From contig NZ_FOZZ01000007.1 of assembly GCF_900116225.1 (NCBI RefSeq), positions 186,001-250,000 on the forward strand: 64,000 nt of DNA. Direction: 5' to 3'. This document shows, in pieces, positions 35,635 through 45,920 of the stretch. A program made the translations under genes and the position numbers. Origin of the DNA: Sphingobacterium wenxiniae (GTDB lineage: Bacteria > Bacteroidota > Bacteroidia > Sphingobacteriales > Sphingobacteriaceae). The notes under the pieces were generated by a model. The model made no database searches. It was given only the letters and a program-made list of their open reading frames with translations, and was not told where the DNA came from. The stretch's first letter is position 1; the number at the start of each line of letters is the position of its first letter.

Positions 35635-37875
35635 ATGAAAAATAACAAAATATGGACTCTGGGTACCTTGGCTGTTGCATTGACTTCGGCCACGTTACCT
35701 TCATCTGCCCAACATCTTACCAAACATGTCGACACCTTTATCGGCACAGGCGGTCACGGCCACACCTATCCAGGAGCAACTCTTCCATTCTCCTTAGTTC
35801 AACTTAGCCCGGACAACGGCAAGAGCGGTTGGGACTGGGTTAGTGGTTATCACATTTCTTCCGATTCTATTGCCGGCTTTAGCCACATGCACCTTAGCGG
35901 AACCGGAATCGGTGATTGGTTAGACATCGCCATTATGCCGCTCAAGCAGCCTGTACTTTCGGAAAAGACTGATGTAAAACAGAAATTCTCACGTGATAAC
36001 GAAAGTGCCAAACCCGGCTATTACCAGGTAACACTGGGAAACGGCATCAAAGCCGAACTAACCTCTACCGAGCGTGTTGGTTTTCATCAATACCACTTCC
36101 CTGCTGACACCGAAACACCAACTATCCGTGTTGATCTGAAACACGAATACAACTGGGATAAAGCCACCAACTGTTATTTACACCAGGTGAACGATACTAC
36201 TTTGGTTGGTCTGCGCCAATCCAAAGGCTGGGCAAATAAGCAACATGTTTATTTTGCCATCACGACTTCGCAACCTATTGCCAAAGTACACATGGTAACC
36301 CCGACAGGACACCATAATGACAAGGAAGCTACAGGCGCATGGGTTATCGGAAATCTTGAATTTAAGAAAACCGACAAGATACAGCTAAAGGTAGCTTTAT
36401 CGACCACAGACAGTAACAAAGCTTTATTAGCTTTGAACGAAATTCTGGATTGGAATTTTGCACGGGTGGAAACCGAAGCGGAAAAGAAATGGGAAAAAGA
36501 ACTTGCTAAAATTCAAATTGAAACAAGCGACGAACGCTTAAAAACCATATTTTACTCGGCCCTGTACCACACAGCCATTGCCCCTACCCTGTACTCGGAT
36601 GCGGATGGGGAATACAAAAACTACAAAGGCGAACGCAAAACCATGGCTAATGGCGGACAGCGATACACCTTCTTCTCCCTATGGGATACTTTCAGAGCAT
36701 TGAAACCATTGTTCACCATTACACAGCCCGAAAAATACACAGACATCTTAAACAGCATGCTTGCTTTTTACGATGAAAACGGGTTATTGCCTGTTTGGGA
36801 TTTGAGTACTTTTGAGACCAACACCATGACAGGCTACCATGCCGTTCCGGTATTAGCAGATGCTGTGCTTAAAGAATGGCCAGGATTGGACGCAGAGCGG
36901 GCATACCAGGCTATGCGCAAAAGTGCTTTTCAGGAAATCCGGGAGGTTCCTGCCTATATTGAGTATGGCTACGTGCCACAAGACGTGAATGGAGGCTCCG
37001 TTACCAAGACCTTAGAATATGCCTTTGATGATTATTGTATTGCTATGGTCGCACAAAAGCTGGGCAAAAAGGAAGACTATGCACTTTTCTTAAAACGTGC
37101 TAAAAACTATATTAATCATTTTGACCCAAACAGCGGCTTTATGCGTGCGAAATACAAAAACGGAAAATTTGTTGAACCTTTCGATCCGTTCTATTCGGAA
37201 CATGAATTCGACAAAAGCCAATACATTGAAGGCAATGCTTGGCAACACTCCTTCTACGTACCGCACGATATTCGCGGGTTGGACAAATTGTTCCCGGAAA
37301 AAGATGGATTGGACAAAATGTTGGACACTCTCTTTGCTGCTCCGTCATACATGACCGGTGAAAACCAATCCCCTGATGCCAGTGGGTTTATCGGGCAATA
37401 TGCACATGGTAATGAACCAAGCCACCATATTGCTTATATGTACACCTATATCGGCAAACCGTGGAAAACGCAAGAAAAAATTCGTTTCATCGTTGACTCG
37501 ATGTACCATGAGCGCCCGGATGGCTATGCCGGAAATGAGGATGCCGGTCAGATGAGCGCATGGGCTGTATGGTCAATGATGGGATTATATCCGGTAGCAC
37601 CAGTAGGTGGTGAATATGTCTTCGGAAGCCCTGTATTAGATAAAGCCAATATCAGCATGCCTAATGGCAAAACCTTTACCATCATAGCGCGCAATAACTC
37701 GACTAAAAACATATACGTAAAGGCAATCACATTGAACGGAAAACCGTATAACAAGATGTACATCAGACATGAGGATATGCTCAAAGGCGGAGAACTTGTC
37801 TTTGAAATGTCTGATAAGCCAAATAAAGAATTAGGACAAAAACGAGAGAGCTGGCCTACTTCCATGGAGAATTAA
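35635..37875 (+). CDS. GH92 family glycoside hydrolase (alpha-mannosidase type)
   Basis: 746 residues with a signal peptide ending at SSAQ. GH92 enzymes are calcium-dependent exo-alpha-mannosidases acting on N-glycan mannose. Family features: VDTFIGTGGHGHTYPGATLPF at the start, SGYHISSDSIAGFSHMHLSG, the general-acid glutamate in SQYIEGNAWQHSF (about residue 532), GNEPSHHIAYMYTY, and the acidic base region GNEDAGQMSAWAVWSMMGLY (about 633-652). Preceded by a strong predicted promoter, with a LacI gene divergent upstream. Linkage specificity cannot be read from the sequence. Confidence 0.95.
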   Translation: MKNNKIWTLGTLAVALTSATLPSSAQHLTKHVDTFIGTGGHGHTYPGATLPFSLVQLSPDNGKSGWDWVSGYHISSDSIAGFSHMHLSGTGIGDWLDIAIMPLKQPVLSEKTDVKQKFSRDNESAKPGYYQVTLGNGIKAELTSTERVGFHQYHFPADTETPTIRVDLKHEYNWDKATNCYLHQVNDTTLVGLRQSKGWANKQHVYFAITTSQPIAKVHMVTPTGHHNDKEATGAWVIGNLEFKKTDKIQLKVALSTTDSNKALLALNEILDWNFARVETEAEKKWEKELAKIQIETSDERLKTIFYSALYHTAIAPTLYSDADGEYKNYKGERKTMANGGQRYTFFSLWDTFRALKPLFTITQPEKYTDILNSMLAFYDENGLLPVWDLSTFETNTMTGYHAVPVLADAVLKEWPGLDAERAYQAMRKSAFQEIREVPAYIEYGYVPQDVNGGSVTKTLEYAFDDYCIAMVAQKLGKKEDYALFLKRAKNYINHFDPNSGFMRAKYKNGKFVEPFDPFYSEHEFDKSQYIEGNAWQHSFYVPHDIRGLDKLFPEKDGLDKMLDTLFAAPSYMTGENQSPDASGFIGQYAHGNEPSHHIAYMYTYIGKPWKTQEKIRFIVDSMYHERPDGYAGNEDAGQMSAWAVWSMMGLYPVAPVGGEYVFGSPVLDKANISMPNGKTFTIIARNNSTKNIYVKAITLNGKPYNKMYIRHEDMLKGGELVFEMSDKPNKELGQKRESWPTSMEN

Positions 37876-37890
37876 AGCTATACAACCTTT

Positions 37891-37986
37891 GTCATACCGA
37901 ACGCAGTAAAGTAGCTGTACGTTAGGGGTTGAACATTCTCAGACTGAAATGACATCGTTTACAAATTCCTCCAAAGTCGGAATGAC
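37891..37986. repeat. Short inverted repeat of the GTCATNCCGA type
   Basis: GTCATACCGA (37891-37900) and TCGGAATGAC (37977-37986) are inverted with one mismatch and enclose 76 nt that contain another CAGACTGAAATGAC word. This resembles dispersed intergenic elements. Confidence 0.5.
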
Positions 37987-38080
37987 AAGGTTTTACTATG
38001 GGGGATGAAGCATAACAAAGGCTTACATAATATTGACTGGTACACTTCTTGCAATCCAATGAGTATAAGGAGAAAAAAGA

Positions 38081-38410
38081 ATGGCAGATATAAACAACAT
38101 CAATATTCAGGACATTCCCAACAACGAAGGGAATACACCTACTGATTTTTATGACAACTTTCGTGTAAAGCTCAACGAAATTGAACAATTTCCGTCGCTT
38201 TATACATTCAAATTTATTGTAAAAGCGGATTCAGACAAGCTTGAGCTTGTTAAAAACGTATTTGAACACGCAAGCTCTAAATTTTCGGAAAAGGAATCTT
38301 CGGGAGGAAAATACAAATCCATAACTGTAGAAACTTTTGTCAATAACGCTGAAGACGTAATTGATTATTACAAGAAAGTTTCTAAGATCGAATCCGTGAT
38401 TATGTTATAA
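38081..38410 (+). CDS. DUF493 family protein (YbeD-like)
   Basis: 109 residues, soluble. From residue 20 on it follows the DUF493 pattern: DFYDNFRVKLNEIEQFPSLY, TFKFIVKADSDKLELVK, and YKSITVETFVNNAEDVIDYY. YbeD-like proteins have a small ACT-like alpha/beta fold of unknown or regulatory role. The start is supported by AAGGAG about 8 nt before the ATG. It ends directly in a strong terminator. Confidence 0.88.
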   Translation: MADINNINIQDIPNNEGNTPTDFYDNFRVKLNEIEQFPSLYTFKFIVKADSDKLELVKNVFEHASSKFSEKESSGGKYKSITVETFVNNAEDVIDYYKKVSKIESVIML

Positions 38411-38448
38411 AACAATAAAGGCTGTCAGTTTGACAGCCTTTATTGTTT
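38410..38448. terminator. Bidirectional intrinsic terminator
   Basis: 18-bp perfect stem (38410-38427 with 38431-38448), 3-nt loop, A/T flanks. It serves the convergent DUF493 gene and the orphan secreted protein. Confidence 0.9.
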
Positions 38449-39356
38449 TATCTTTTAAAGGTAGAAATAGAATACATGCCGCTGAGCGGTTTTCTTTCAA
38501 ACAGACCCTCAAAACATTTCATCGTTAATTCATCATCTTTCAAAAGCCCATGTTCTTTGTAATAACTAAGTGGTAGCTTTCTATCGTAAAAAAAGTGCGC
38601 ATCTTCTCTGTAAAAAGATTGCACCCCTCCTCTAAACGAAGCACCACAAACCCTATTTTCATCAAAACTTACAGACACAAAATCTTCAGCACCGATATAA
38701 TCTATTTTGATATCTCCCGCATTGCCCACAACCTCAAAAACGTGACTTGAATACATTAATGCAGAAGCGATACCATACCATAACCCAGGACGATGCATTT
38801 CTTCTCTATCCGCAAAAAAATTACTAAAAGCCTTTTCTAACATAGGATTCGTACCAATAGTAACTAACAAATTCGAAGGTCGTTTAGTGTCAAAAAATAA
38901 AACAATGGTATCTCTAAAACTCATTGAGGATAAATTCTCTTTGAGATAGTCTTTAGCTCTACTCATAAAAGCATTCGGACCACCTCTAAAATCACCATAG
39001 TACTCATGATACCCACCAAAAGCAAACAAACTCCCACCAAAAGACACATCTACCTCAACAGTATCTAAAGATGGGTGTTTGCTAATATAAACATCGTAGT
39101 ATACCGAATCTTTAAAACTCGGACTGTCCCGAAGATAAACATCCCAATCACCATTCCGCCATTGTTCTAACCCAACAACCTTGCGATTTACCCTATAGAC
39201 ACTCCGAAACCGAATAGAATCCGGAATTCCAACTTTATTAAATTCGGTCTGCAATTTAATCGCTAAGGTATCCAAAGCATCAAGATGAAAAGTCTGCCCT
39301 CGGGAAGCATTTCCCAAGAAAAACAGCAAAACAAAAATGAACCAATGTGTTTTCAT
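38448..39356 (-). CDS. Secreted protein of unknown function
   Basis: 302 residues with a signal peptide (MKTHWFIFVLLFFLGNASRG then Q). I recognise no family. The mature protein is mixed alpha/beta, with repeated aromatic and acidic positions (YRVNRKVVGLEQWRNGDWDV, YYDVYISKHPSLDTVEVDV, FGGYHEYYGDFRGGPNAF) and one cysteine pair (VCGASF, MKCFEG). No membrane helix after the signal. It stands alone between two terminators, so it is probably a single-gene unit. Codon use looks like its neighbours, and the frame is clean over 300 codons, which supports a real gene. Confidence 0.75.
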   Translation of the reverse strand: MKTHWFIFVLLFFLGNASRGQTFHLDALDTLAIKLQTEFNKVGIPDSIRFRSVYRVNRKVVGLEQWRNGDWDVYLRDSPSFKDSVYYDVYISKHPSLDTVEVDVSFGGSLFAFGGYHEYYGDFRGGPNAFMSRAKDYLKENLSSMSFRDTIVLFFDTKRPSNLLVTIGTNPMLEKAFSNFFADREEMHRPGLWYGIASALMYSSHVFEVVGNAGDIKIDYIGAEDFVSVSFDENRVCGASFRGGVQSFYREDAHFFYDRKLPLSYYKEHGLLKDDELTMKCFEGLFERKPLSGMYSISTFKR

Positions 39357-39393
39357 ATATAAACTAAGATGACAAAGGAAATCTTATTCCATA

Positions 39394-39422
39394 AAAAAGA
39401 CCTGTTGTTAACAGGTCTTTTT
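39394..39422. terminator. Intrinsic terminator downstream of pnp
   Basis: AAAAAGACCTGTT (39394-39406) pairs with AACAGGTCTTTTT (39410-39422) around a 3-nt loop. On the minus strand it follows pnp by about 22 nt. Confidence 0.88.
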
Positions 39423-39444
39423 CTGATATAAATCTAAAACAATA

Positions 39445-41625
39445 CTATCCTTGCGGAGCATCTTGTTTTGGTTTGTCTTCTCTTGGAGGACGAGGCAACA
39501 ATACTTTGCGAGATAGCTTAAGCTTACCTTGTTTGTCAACCTCTAACAATTTAACGGTTACCATATCACCTTCTTTCAACACGCCGTCCATTGTTTCCAG
39601 ACGTCTCCATTCGATTTCAGAGATGTGCAATAGACCATCTTTGCCTGGCATAATTTCCACAAATGCACCAAACGGCATAATGGATTTCACTTTACCTTCA
39701 TAAATCTCACCAACTTCAGGTTTCGCAGCAATAGCTTTGATACGTGAAACGGCAGCATCGATGGACTCTTTATTGTCAGCAAAGATTTGAACTACACCTT
39801 TGTTATCCACTTCTTCGATAGAAATCGTTGAACCGGTTTCACGTTGCATCTCTTGGATAATTTTACCACCTGGTCCGATCACTGCACCGATAAATTCTTT
39901 ATCGATAGTCAAAGAAACAATACGCGGTGCGTGTGGTTTGTAATCTTCACGTGGAGCAGAGATCGTTTTCTTCATCTCATTCAAGATATGTAAACGAGCC
40001 TCTTTCGCTTGATCCAAAGCTTGGGTCAACACTTCCCATTTTAGACCATTGATTTTTAAGTCCATCTGACAAGCTACGATACCATTTTCTGTACCAGTAA
40101 CTTTAAAGTCCATATCACCTAAGTGGTCTTCATCACCCAAGATATCAGAAAGAATAGCGTATTTACCTGTTTTCTCATCCGTGATTAAGCCCATCGCGAT
40201 ACCAGATACCGGTGCTTTCAATTTCACCCCTGCATCCAACAATGCCAATGTACCTGCACAAACAGTAGCCATGGAAGAAGAACCATTTGATTCCAAGATG
40301 TCAGAAACCACACGAATGGTGTATGGATTTTCCCCATCAGCAGGCAATACTTGCTTCAAAGAACGCATCGCCAAGTTACCATGCCCAACTTCACGACGAC
40401 CAGGACCACGGTTTGGTCTTACCTCACCTGTCGAAAAAGCAGGGAAGTTGTAGTGAAGGATAAACTTGTTGTATCCATGGATGAAAGCTCCGTCAATCAT
40501 CTGCTCATCGTCTTTCGCTCCTAAGGTAACAGAAGTCAATGACTGGGTTTCACCACGTGTGAATACAGCCGAACCATGCGCCGCAGGAAGGTAATCAACC
40601 TCAGACCAAATCTGGCGCACTGTACGTACATCACGACCGTCTAAACGAATCCCTTCATCCAACACCAAGTTTCTCACTGCATCATACTGCACATCGTGGA
40701 AATATTTTTTAGCCAAGAATGCTGTTTCTTCGTCTATTTCTTCACCCAGCGTTACAAAGAATTCTTCACCGATAGCGGCAAATTTTTCTGTACGCTCATG
40801 TTTCGTAGAACCGGATTTTGCTACGGCATATACTTTATCATAAGTTGCTGCAAAAATAGCTTCACGCAATTCTAGGTTAGATGGCTCATGGTTGAATTCA
40901 CGTTTTACGTTAGAACCTACCAAATTAGCCAATTCTACCTGCGCAGCAACTTGTTTTTTGATAGCATCATGTGCAAAAGCAATTGCTTCTACCATTTCAG
41001 CTTCCGAAATCTCTTTAGACTCCCCTTCTACCATCACGATATCCTGTGCAGAACCTGCTACGATATATTCCAATGTAGCGTTTGCTAATTCAGACATGCG
41101 TGGGTTGATTACCAACTGTCCATCAATCTTTGCCACACGAACCTCAGAAATAGGACCGTTGAAAGGAATGTCCGACACCGCCAAAGCAGCGGAAGCAGCC
41201 AAACCTGCCAAAGCATCCGGCATAATATCTTTATCCGCAGAAATCAAGGAGATCATCACTTGCGTATCTGCATGATATGTTTCAGGGAATAATGGACGCA
41301 AAGCTCTGTCCACCAAACGTGAAATCAACACTTCGTAGTCTGATAGTCTGGCTTCACGACGAAGAAATCCGCCGGGGATACGACCTGCCGCCGCATATTT
41401 TTCTTGGTAATCTACAGAAAGTGGAAGAAAATCCACTCCTGGTTTTGCCTCTTTTGCGGATACCACTGTCGCTAACAACATGGTATCACCTTGTTTCAAC
41501 ACCACAGAACCATCAGCCTGTTTAGCCAATTTGCCTGTAGACAATTCGATTGGGGCTAAACTTCCGCCCAGTTCAATTGTTACTTTTTTTTCGTTATAAC
41601 TCATTTTGTTTTCATTAGGGTGCAT
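39445..41625 (-). CDS. pnp: Polyribonucleotide nucleotidyltransferase (PNPase)
   Basis: 726 residues. It degrades RNA 3' to 5' phosphorolytically as part of mRNA turnover. Two RNase PH-like domains (for example [32 protein letters not shown]-like [15 protein letters not shown], then [20 protein letters not shown] and [21 protein letters not shown]), a KH domain ([20 protein letters not shown]) and a C-terminal S1 domain ([20 protein letters not shown]). ATG 41625 has AGAGGA 5 nt upstream; a second ATG seven codons later (41604) is possible. Divergent from the aminopeptidase gene. Confidence 0.97.
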   Translation of the reverse strand: MHPNENKMSYNEKKVTIELGGSLAPIELSTGKLAKQADGSVVLKQGDTMLLATVVSAKEAKPGVDFLPLSVDYQEKYAAAGRIPGGFLRREARLSDYEVLISRLVDRALRPLFPETYHADTQVMISLISADKDIMPDALAGLAASAALAVSDIPFNGPISEVRVAKIDGQLVINPRMSELANATLEYIVAGSAQDIVMVEGESKEISEAEMVEAIAFAHDAIKKQVAAQVELANLVGSNVKREFNHEPSNLELREAIFAATYDKVYAVAKSGSTKHERTEKFAAIGEEFFVTLGEEIDEETAFLAKKYFHDVQYDAVRNLVLDEGIRLDGRDVRTVRQIWSEVDYLPAAHGSAVFTRGETQSLTSVTLGAKDDEQMIDGAFIHGYNKFILHYNFPAFSTGEVRPNRGPGRREVGHGNLAMRSLKQVLPADGENPYTIRVVSDILESNGSSSMATVCAGTLALLDAGVKLKAPVSGIAMGLITDEKTGKYAILSDILGDEDHLGDMDFKVTGTENGIVACQMDLKINGLKWEVLTQALDQAKEARLHILNEMKKTISAPREDYKPHAPRIVSLTIDKEFIGAVIGPGGKIIQEMQRETGSTISIEEVDNKGVVQIFADNKESIDAAVSRIKAIAAKPEVGEIYEGKVKSIMPFGAFVEIMPGKDGLLHISEIEWRRLETMDGVLKEGDMVTVKLLEVDKQGKLKLSRKVLLPRPPREDKPKQDAPQG

Positions 41626-41781
41626 TTTTCCTCTTTTCTAGCTTCTCTGAATGCACCGATTTTTTTATGACCTTTAAAATCTCGCACAAAGTTAATTATA
41701 AAAAATTTAAAAACGATGAGGATTTAAAAGGGGTTTTCAAGCCATATTTTCTAACTTGCAGGCTGAATTGCAGGAGAAAAG

Positions 41782-43560
41782 ATGACACATTTAGAGAAAT
41801 TAGCAGCTATTCGTTTAAAGATGAGCGAAAGGGGCATAGACGGATATATCATTCCTTCATCCGACCCACATATCAGTGAATACCTTCCTGAACGGTACAA
41901 ATGTATTGCGTGGACTTCAGGTTTTACAGGATCAGCGGGAACGTTGGTAATCACACAGGATTTTGCAGGTCTTTGGACAGACTCACGTTATTTTGTACAG
42001 GCGAATGAACAGCTTGCAGGAACAGGATTTGAGCTGGTAAAATTGAAAGTGCAAGGTGTTGCAGAATATGCAACGTGGCTGGCTAAGACATTACCAAAAG
42101 GATCCACAGTTGCATTCGATGGAAACCTTGCTTCTGTGGCAGTAGCACAGTCTGTAAAGGAGAACCTGTTGCCACTAGGTGTTGTTGTCGACGGACATGT
42201 AGATTTGTTGGAGGAGCTTTGGAACGATCGTCCGGCTCTGCCACAACAACCAGCCTATCTATTGGATGAAAAAGCAACCGGCGAATCCACAAGCAGCAAG
42301 TTGGGTAAAATCCATGCACAACTGAAAGAAAAACATGTACAGGCACACCTTATTTCCTCACTTGATGACTTATCCTGGGTATTGAATATCCGCGGAGGAG
42401 ATGTGAAGTGCAACCCAGTAGTATTAGGCTTTCTGCTGATTGAAGGAGCAAATAATACATTATTTATTGATGCCGAAAAGCTTTCTGAACAAGATAGGAC
42501 ATCATTACAAGCGTCCCAAGTGTCCCTAGCCCCTTATGAAGAAGCTACGGAGGCAATTCGTTCTTTACAAGTTGACAATATCCTATTGGACACCAAACGT
42601 ACTTGTTTTGCCATGTACGATGCTGTGCCGACTGCTGTAAAAATTGTTGAGGGCATGAACCCTTCAACGTTGTTGAAAGCCGTAAAAAATAGTGTAGAGA
42701 TCGAACATACACGACACGCTATGATAAAAGATGGTGTCGCGATGACGAAATTCTTTAAATGGATAGAGGAAGAAGTTCCACATGGAAAGCTGACGGAAAT
42801 CGCTATTGCGGATAAGCTGCAAGCGATACGTGCTGAAGGTGAAGGCTTCGTGGATATTTCGTTTGATACCATTGCCGGTTATCTGGAACATGGGGCCTTG
42901 CCGCACTATAAGGCAACGGAAGAAAGTAATGCAAAATTAAAGGCTGAAGGCCTTCTATTGGTGGATTCAGGAGGACAATACCGAGATGGCACGACAGATA
43001 TCACCCGCGTTGTTTCTTTGGGCACGCCTACAGCGGAAGAGAAAGCAGATTATACATTCGTGTTGAAAGGTACAATTGAAGGCAGTATGGCGGTTTTCCC
43101 GAAAGGAACCCGAGGCTACCAAATCGATGCTATTACACGCCGCCCATTATGGGAAACCTTGCGTAACTATGGACATGGTACAGGACATGGTGTAGGCTTC
43201 TTCTTAAACGTGCATGAAGGACCGCATGTTTTTAACCCTTCCGCGATCGATATTGCTATTGAAGAAGGGATGATTACTTCCATCGAACCGGGATTGTACC
43301 GCGAAGGACAATACGGTATCCGCATCGAAAATCTGGTATTGAGCAAAACTCTAGAATCCAATCAGTTTGGCGAATTTATGGATTTTGAAACATTGACGAT
43401 ATGCTACATCGCTACCGATTTGGTGGATAAGCAATTGTTGGATCAGAAACATATCGATTGGTTGAACAACTACAATGCCTGGGTATTCGAAAAGCTGTCT
43501 TCCCACCTAACAGCCGATGAAGCAGCTTGGTTGAAAGAGAAAACAAAGAGTATTGCGTAA
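41782..43560 (+). CDS. Xaa-Pro aminopeptidase P (M24B family)
   Basis: 592 residues. Layout of the long aminopeptidase P: two creatinase-like N-terminal domains (YIIPSSDPHISEYLPERYK; WTSGFTGSAGTLVI; LDDLSWVLNIRGGDVKCNPV) and a C-terminal pita-bread domain. Metal ligands are visible: LLVDSGGQYRDGTTDITRVV (two Asp), GHGTGHGVGFFLNVHEGP (His), ITSIEPGLYREGQYGIRIEN (two Glu). It removes N-terminal residues before proline; no signal peptide, so cytoplasmic. The stop codon overlaps a heptamer repeat array. Confidence 0.95.
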   Translation: MTHLEKLAAIRLKMSERGIDGYIIPSSDPHISEYLPERYKCIAWTSGFTGSAGTLVITQDFAGLWTDSRYFVQANEQLAGTGFELVKLKVQGVAEYATWLAKTLPKGSTVAFDGNLASVAVAQSVKENLLPLGVVVDGHVDLLEELWNDRPALPQQPAYLLDEKATGESTSSKLGKIHAQLKEKHVQAHLISSLDDLSWVLNIRGGDVKCNPVVLGFLLIEGANNTLFIDAEKLSEQDRTSLQASQVSLAPYEEATEAIRSLQVDNILLDTKRTCFAMYDAVPTAVKIVEGMNPSTLLKAVKNSVEIEHTRHAMIKDGVAMTKFFKWIEEEVPHGKLTEIAIADKLQAIRAEGEGFVDISFDTIAGYLEHGALPHYKATEESNAKLKAEGLLLVDSGGQYRDGTTDITRVVSLGTPTAEEKADYTFVLKGTIEGSMAVFPKGTRGYQIDAITRRPLWETLRNYGHGTGHGVGFFLNVHEGPHVFNPSAIDIAIEEGMITSIEPGLYREGQYGIRIENLVLSKTLESNQFGEFMDFETLTICYIATDLVDKQLLDQKHIDWLNNYNAWVFEKLSSHLTADEAAWLKEKTKSIA

Positions 43561-43577
43561 TGAGTATTGCGTATTGA
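43550..43577. repeat. Four-copy GTATTGN heptamer array overlapping a stop codon
   Basis: GTATTGC, GTAATGA, GTATTGC, GTATTGA in 7-nt register, followed by GAT. The array begins inside the last codons of the aminopeptidase gene and supplies its TAA. It is the same repeat as at 18232 and 16537. Confidence 0.8.
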
Positions 43578-43629
43578 GATGTTAGATTTTTCACAATTCG
43601 CATATCTCAAATCGCAAAAAAAACATAAC

Positions 43630-45882
43630 ATGAAGAAATTAGCATTTGGGGCATTAGTATGCCTCTCTTTAAAGACCTTCACAGGACAAGCCCAAGAGGC
43701 TCTGATTCCACAGCCTCAAGAGATGACTGTGGGAAAAGGCACGTTTTCACTGGGCAAGAACCTTTCTATTTTAAAAGATGCTGCTTTCCCGGAGATGACC
43801 TATCTACAAAAGCACATCGAAGCTATCACAGGCAAAAATGTAAAAACGCAAGCTCAAAAGGCAGCAATCCGCTACCGTTTGAATCCAACACTTGTAGCTA
43901 ATCCGGAAGCGTACAATTTAAAGATCGATGATACAGGTATTGAAATTACAGCTTCATCGAATCATGGTATCTTTTATGGAATGCAGACCTTGTTACAACT
44001 TATTGAGGAGCACAAATCGGATTTGAGGTTACCTCATCTTCATATTTCCGATCAACCTAAGTTTGCTTATCGGGGGATGCACCTGGACGTATGTCGTCAT
44101 TTCTTCACGGTGGATGAAGTAAAAAATTACTTGGACTACCTTGCGGCCTATAAGATCAATAAATTTCATTGGCACTTGACAGACGACCAAGGTTGGCGCA
44201 TAGAAATCAAATCACATCCGAAACTAACTGAAATCGGCGCTTTTCGTAAGCCTATAGCGTTTGGTGATGAGGAAAGTGGTCGAATTACCGAAAAAGGCTA
44301 TGGTGGATTCTATACACAGGAGGAAATAAAGGATGTCGTGGCTTATGCACAGAAACTGCATATCGAGATTATTCCCGAGATTGAAATGCCCGGCCATGCA
44401 CAGGCAGCTTTGGCGGCTTATCCGGAACTATCCTGTACAGGTGGTCCGTTCGAGGTTGGAACAGTATGGGGCGTGATTGAGGATATCTTCTGTCCAAAGG
44501 AAGAGACTTTCGCGCTTTTGGAAGATGTAATTGACGAAGTTATCCCTCTTTTCCCGAGCCAATATATCCATATCGGGGGTGATGAAGCCCCTAAGAAACG
44601 TTGGGAAGCTTGTCCCCATTGTCAGGAACTCATCAAAAAAGAGGGTCTTAAAGGTGAACATGAGCTTCAGAGCTATTTCATTACCCGAATGGAAAAATAC
44701 ATTAATGGTAAAGGCAAAAAAATAATCGGGTGGGATGAAATCTTAGAGGGTGGTCTAGCCCCAAATGCCACAGTGATGAGCTGGACAGGTATACAGGGTG
44801 GAATTGAAGCGGCAAAATCTGGACATGATGCAATTATGACGCCTGCCTCACATGTGTATTTCGATTATTACCAAGGAAATCCGGAAACAGAACCTGCTGC
44901 ATTTAATGCACAGATACGCCTGGAAAAAGTATATAGCTACGATCCTATTCCTCAGGAGTTAACTTCTGAACAAAGTAAACACATCTTAGGTGCACAGGCC
45001 AATATGTGGACAGAATACATTCCTACTTTTAAACAGGTACAACACATGTTGTTTCCACGTTTGATGGCTTTATCGGAAGTGACTTGGGGTACATCCAATC
45101 CGGAAGATTATAAAGGATTTGAAAAACGTGTCGTGCAACATTTCAAAATTTTGGATCGTAAAGGTATCAATTATAGCAAAGCCATACATGAAGTTATCGG
45201 TCGGATAAAACATGTGGATGGTATCGTTGCTTATGAGCTGTCCACTGCGAAGGATCCTCAAGGTATTCGTTACACGGTAGACGGTACGGAACCTACGGTT
45301 TCTTCTTTACCTTATATAAAACCGATAGCCATTGATAAATCGCTTATCATTAAGAGCGCATATTTTGAAGATGGCAAACAGATCAGCGCAACGACCACCA
45401 AAGAGTTTGTGCACTCCAAATCGACCGGTAAATCAATCACACTGGAATCCCAACCTAATGAAGCTTATTCCCGCGGTGGTGCTGCTATCTTAGTGGATGG
45501 CGTTTTCGGTTCGAAGAACTATCATCAGGAAAACTGGTTAGGCTTCAACAAAGGAGATATGGTCGCTACGATCGACTTCGGTACGGCAACAGATATTTCT
45601 TCCGTCCTGGTTTCTGCAATGGAAAGCACAGGCAGCTGGATACACTATCCGACTGAAATCAATATTTATGTGTCAAACGATAACCAGAATTTCCGTTTGG
45701 TAAAATCGGTAGATAGGGCTCTTGTTTTAGAAGCGAAAGGTAACCCACAAATAGCCATAGGGCAAGAGAAGACTCGCTACCTAAAGGTAGAAGCGAAGCG
45801 CCCTCGGGAAATCCCAGCCGGAAATCCTGGAGCTGGCTTGGATGCGGCTTACATCTTTATCGATGAGATAACGGTAAATTAA
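43630..45882 (+). CDS. GH20 beta-N-acetylhexosaminidase with C-terminal F5/8-type carbohydrate-binding domain
   Basis: About 750 residues from ATG 43630, which starts a clean signal peptide (MKKLAFGALVCLSLKTFTGQ); a TTG 21 codons upstream would fall in the repeat array. Domains: GH20 N-terminal domain (about 25-140), catalytic TIM barrel from FAYRGMHLDVCRHFF, catalytic pair in YIHIGGDEAPKKRWEA (D318-E319), KIIGWDEILEGGLAPNATVMSW, then a chitobiase-like beta domain (GIRYTVDGTEPTVSSLPYI) and an F5/8 type C-like domain (LGFNKGDMVATIDFGTATDI). It removes terminal GlcNAc/GalNAc from glycans in the periplasm or at the surface. Confidence 0.94.
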   Translation: MKKLAFGALVCLSLKTFTGQAQEALIPQPQEMTVGKGTFSLGKNLSILKDAAFPEMTYLQKHIEAITGKNVKTQAQKAAIRYRLNPTLVANPEAYNLKIDDTGIEITASSNHGIFYGMQTLLQLIEEHKSDLRLPHLHISDQPKFAYRGMHLDVCRHFFTVDEVKNYLDYLAAYKINKFHWHLTDDQGWRIEIKSHPKLTEIGAFRKPIAFGDEESGRITEKGYGGFYTQEEIKDVVAYAQKLHIEIIPEIEMPGHAQAALAAYPELSCTGGPFEVGTVWGVIEDIFCPKEETFALLEDVIDEVIPLFPSQYIHIGGDEAPKKRWEACPHCQELIKKEGLKGEHELQSYFITRMEKYINGKGKKIIGWDEILEGGLAPNATVMSWTGIQGGIEAAKSGHDAIMTPASHVYFDYYQGNPETEPAAFNAQIRLEKVYSYDPIPQELTSEQSKHILGAQANMWTEYIPTFKQVQHMLFPRLMALSEVTWGTSNPEDYKGFEKRVVQHFKILDRKGINYSKAIHEVIGRIKHVDGIVAYELSTAKDPQGIRYTVDGTEPTVSSLPYIKPIAIDKSLIIKSAYFEDGKQISATTTKEFVHSKSTGKSITLESQPNEAYSRGGAAILVDGVFGSKNYHQENWLGFNKGDMVATIDFGTATDISSVLVSAMESTGSWIHYPTEINIYVSNDNQNFRLVKSVDRALVLEAKGNPQIAIGQEKTRYLKVEAKRPREIPAGNPGAGLDAAYIFIDEITVN

Positions 45883-45886
45883 AGCG

Positions 45887-45918
45887 AAAGGGAGTTGCGA
45901 AAAGCAACTCCCTTTTTT
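45887..45918 (+). terminator. Intrinsic terminator after GH20
   Basis: AAAGGGAGTTGC (45887-45898) pairs with GCAACTCCCTTT (45904-45915) around GAAAA, then TTT. It lies 5 nt after the stop. Confidence 0.9.
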
Positions 45919-45920
45919 GA

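Noticed and set aside
41626-41781. oriC between pnp and the aminopeptidase gene
   Set aside because: The gap is divergent, AT-rich and near the composition change, but I found no TTATNCACA DnaA box; it is kept only as a region to test.
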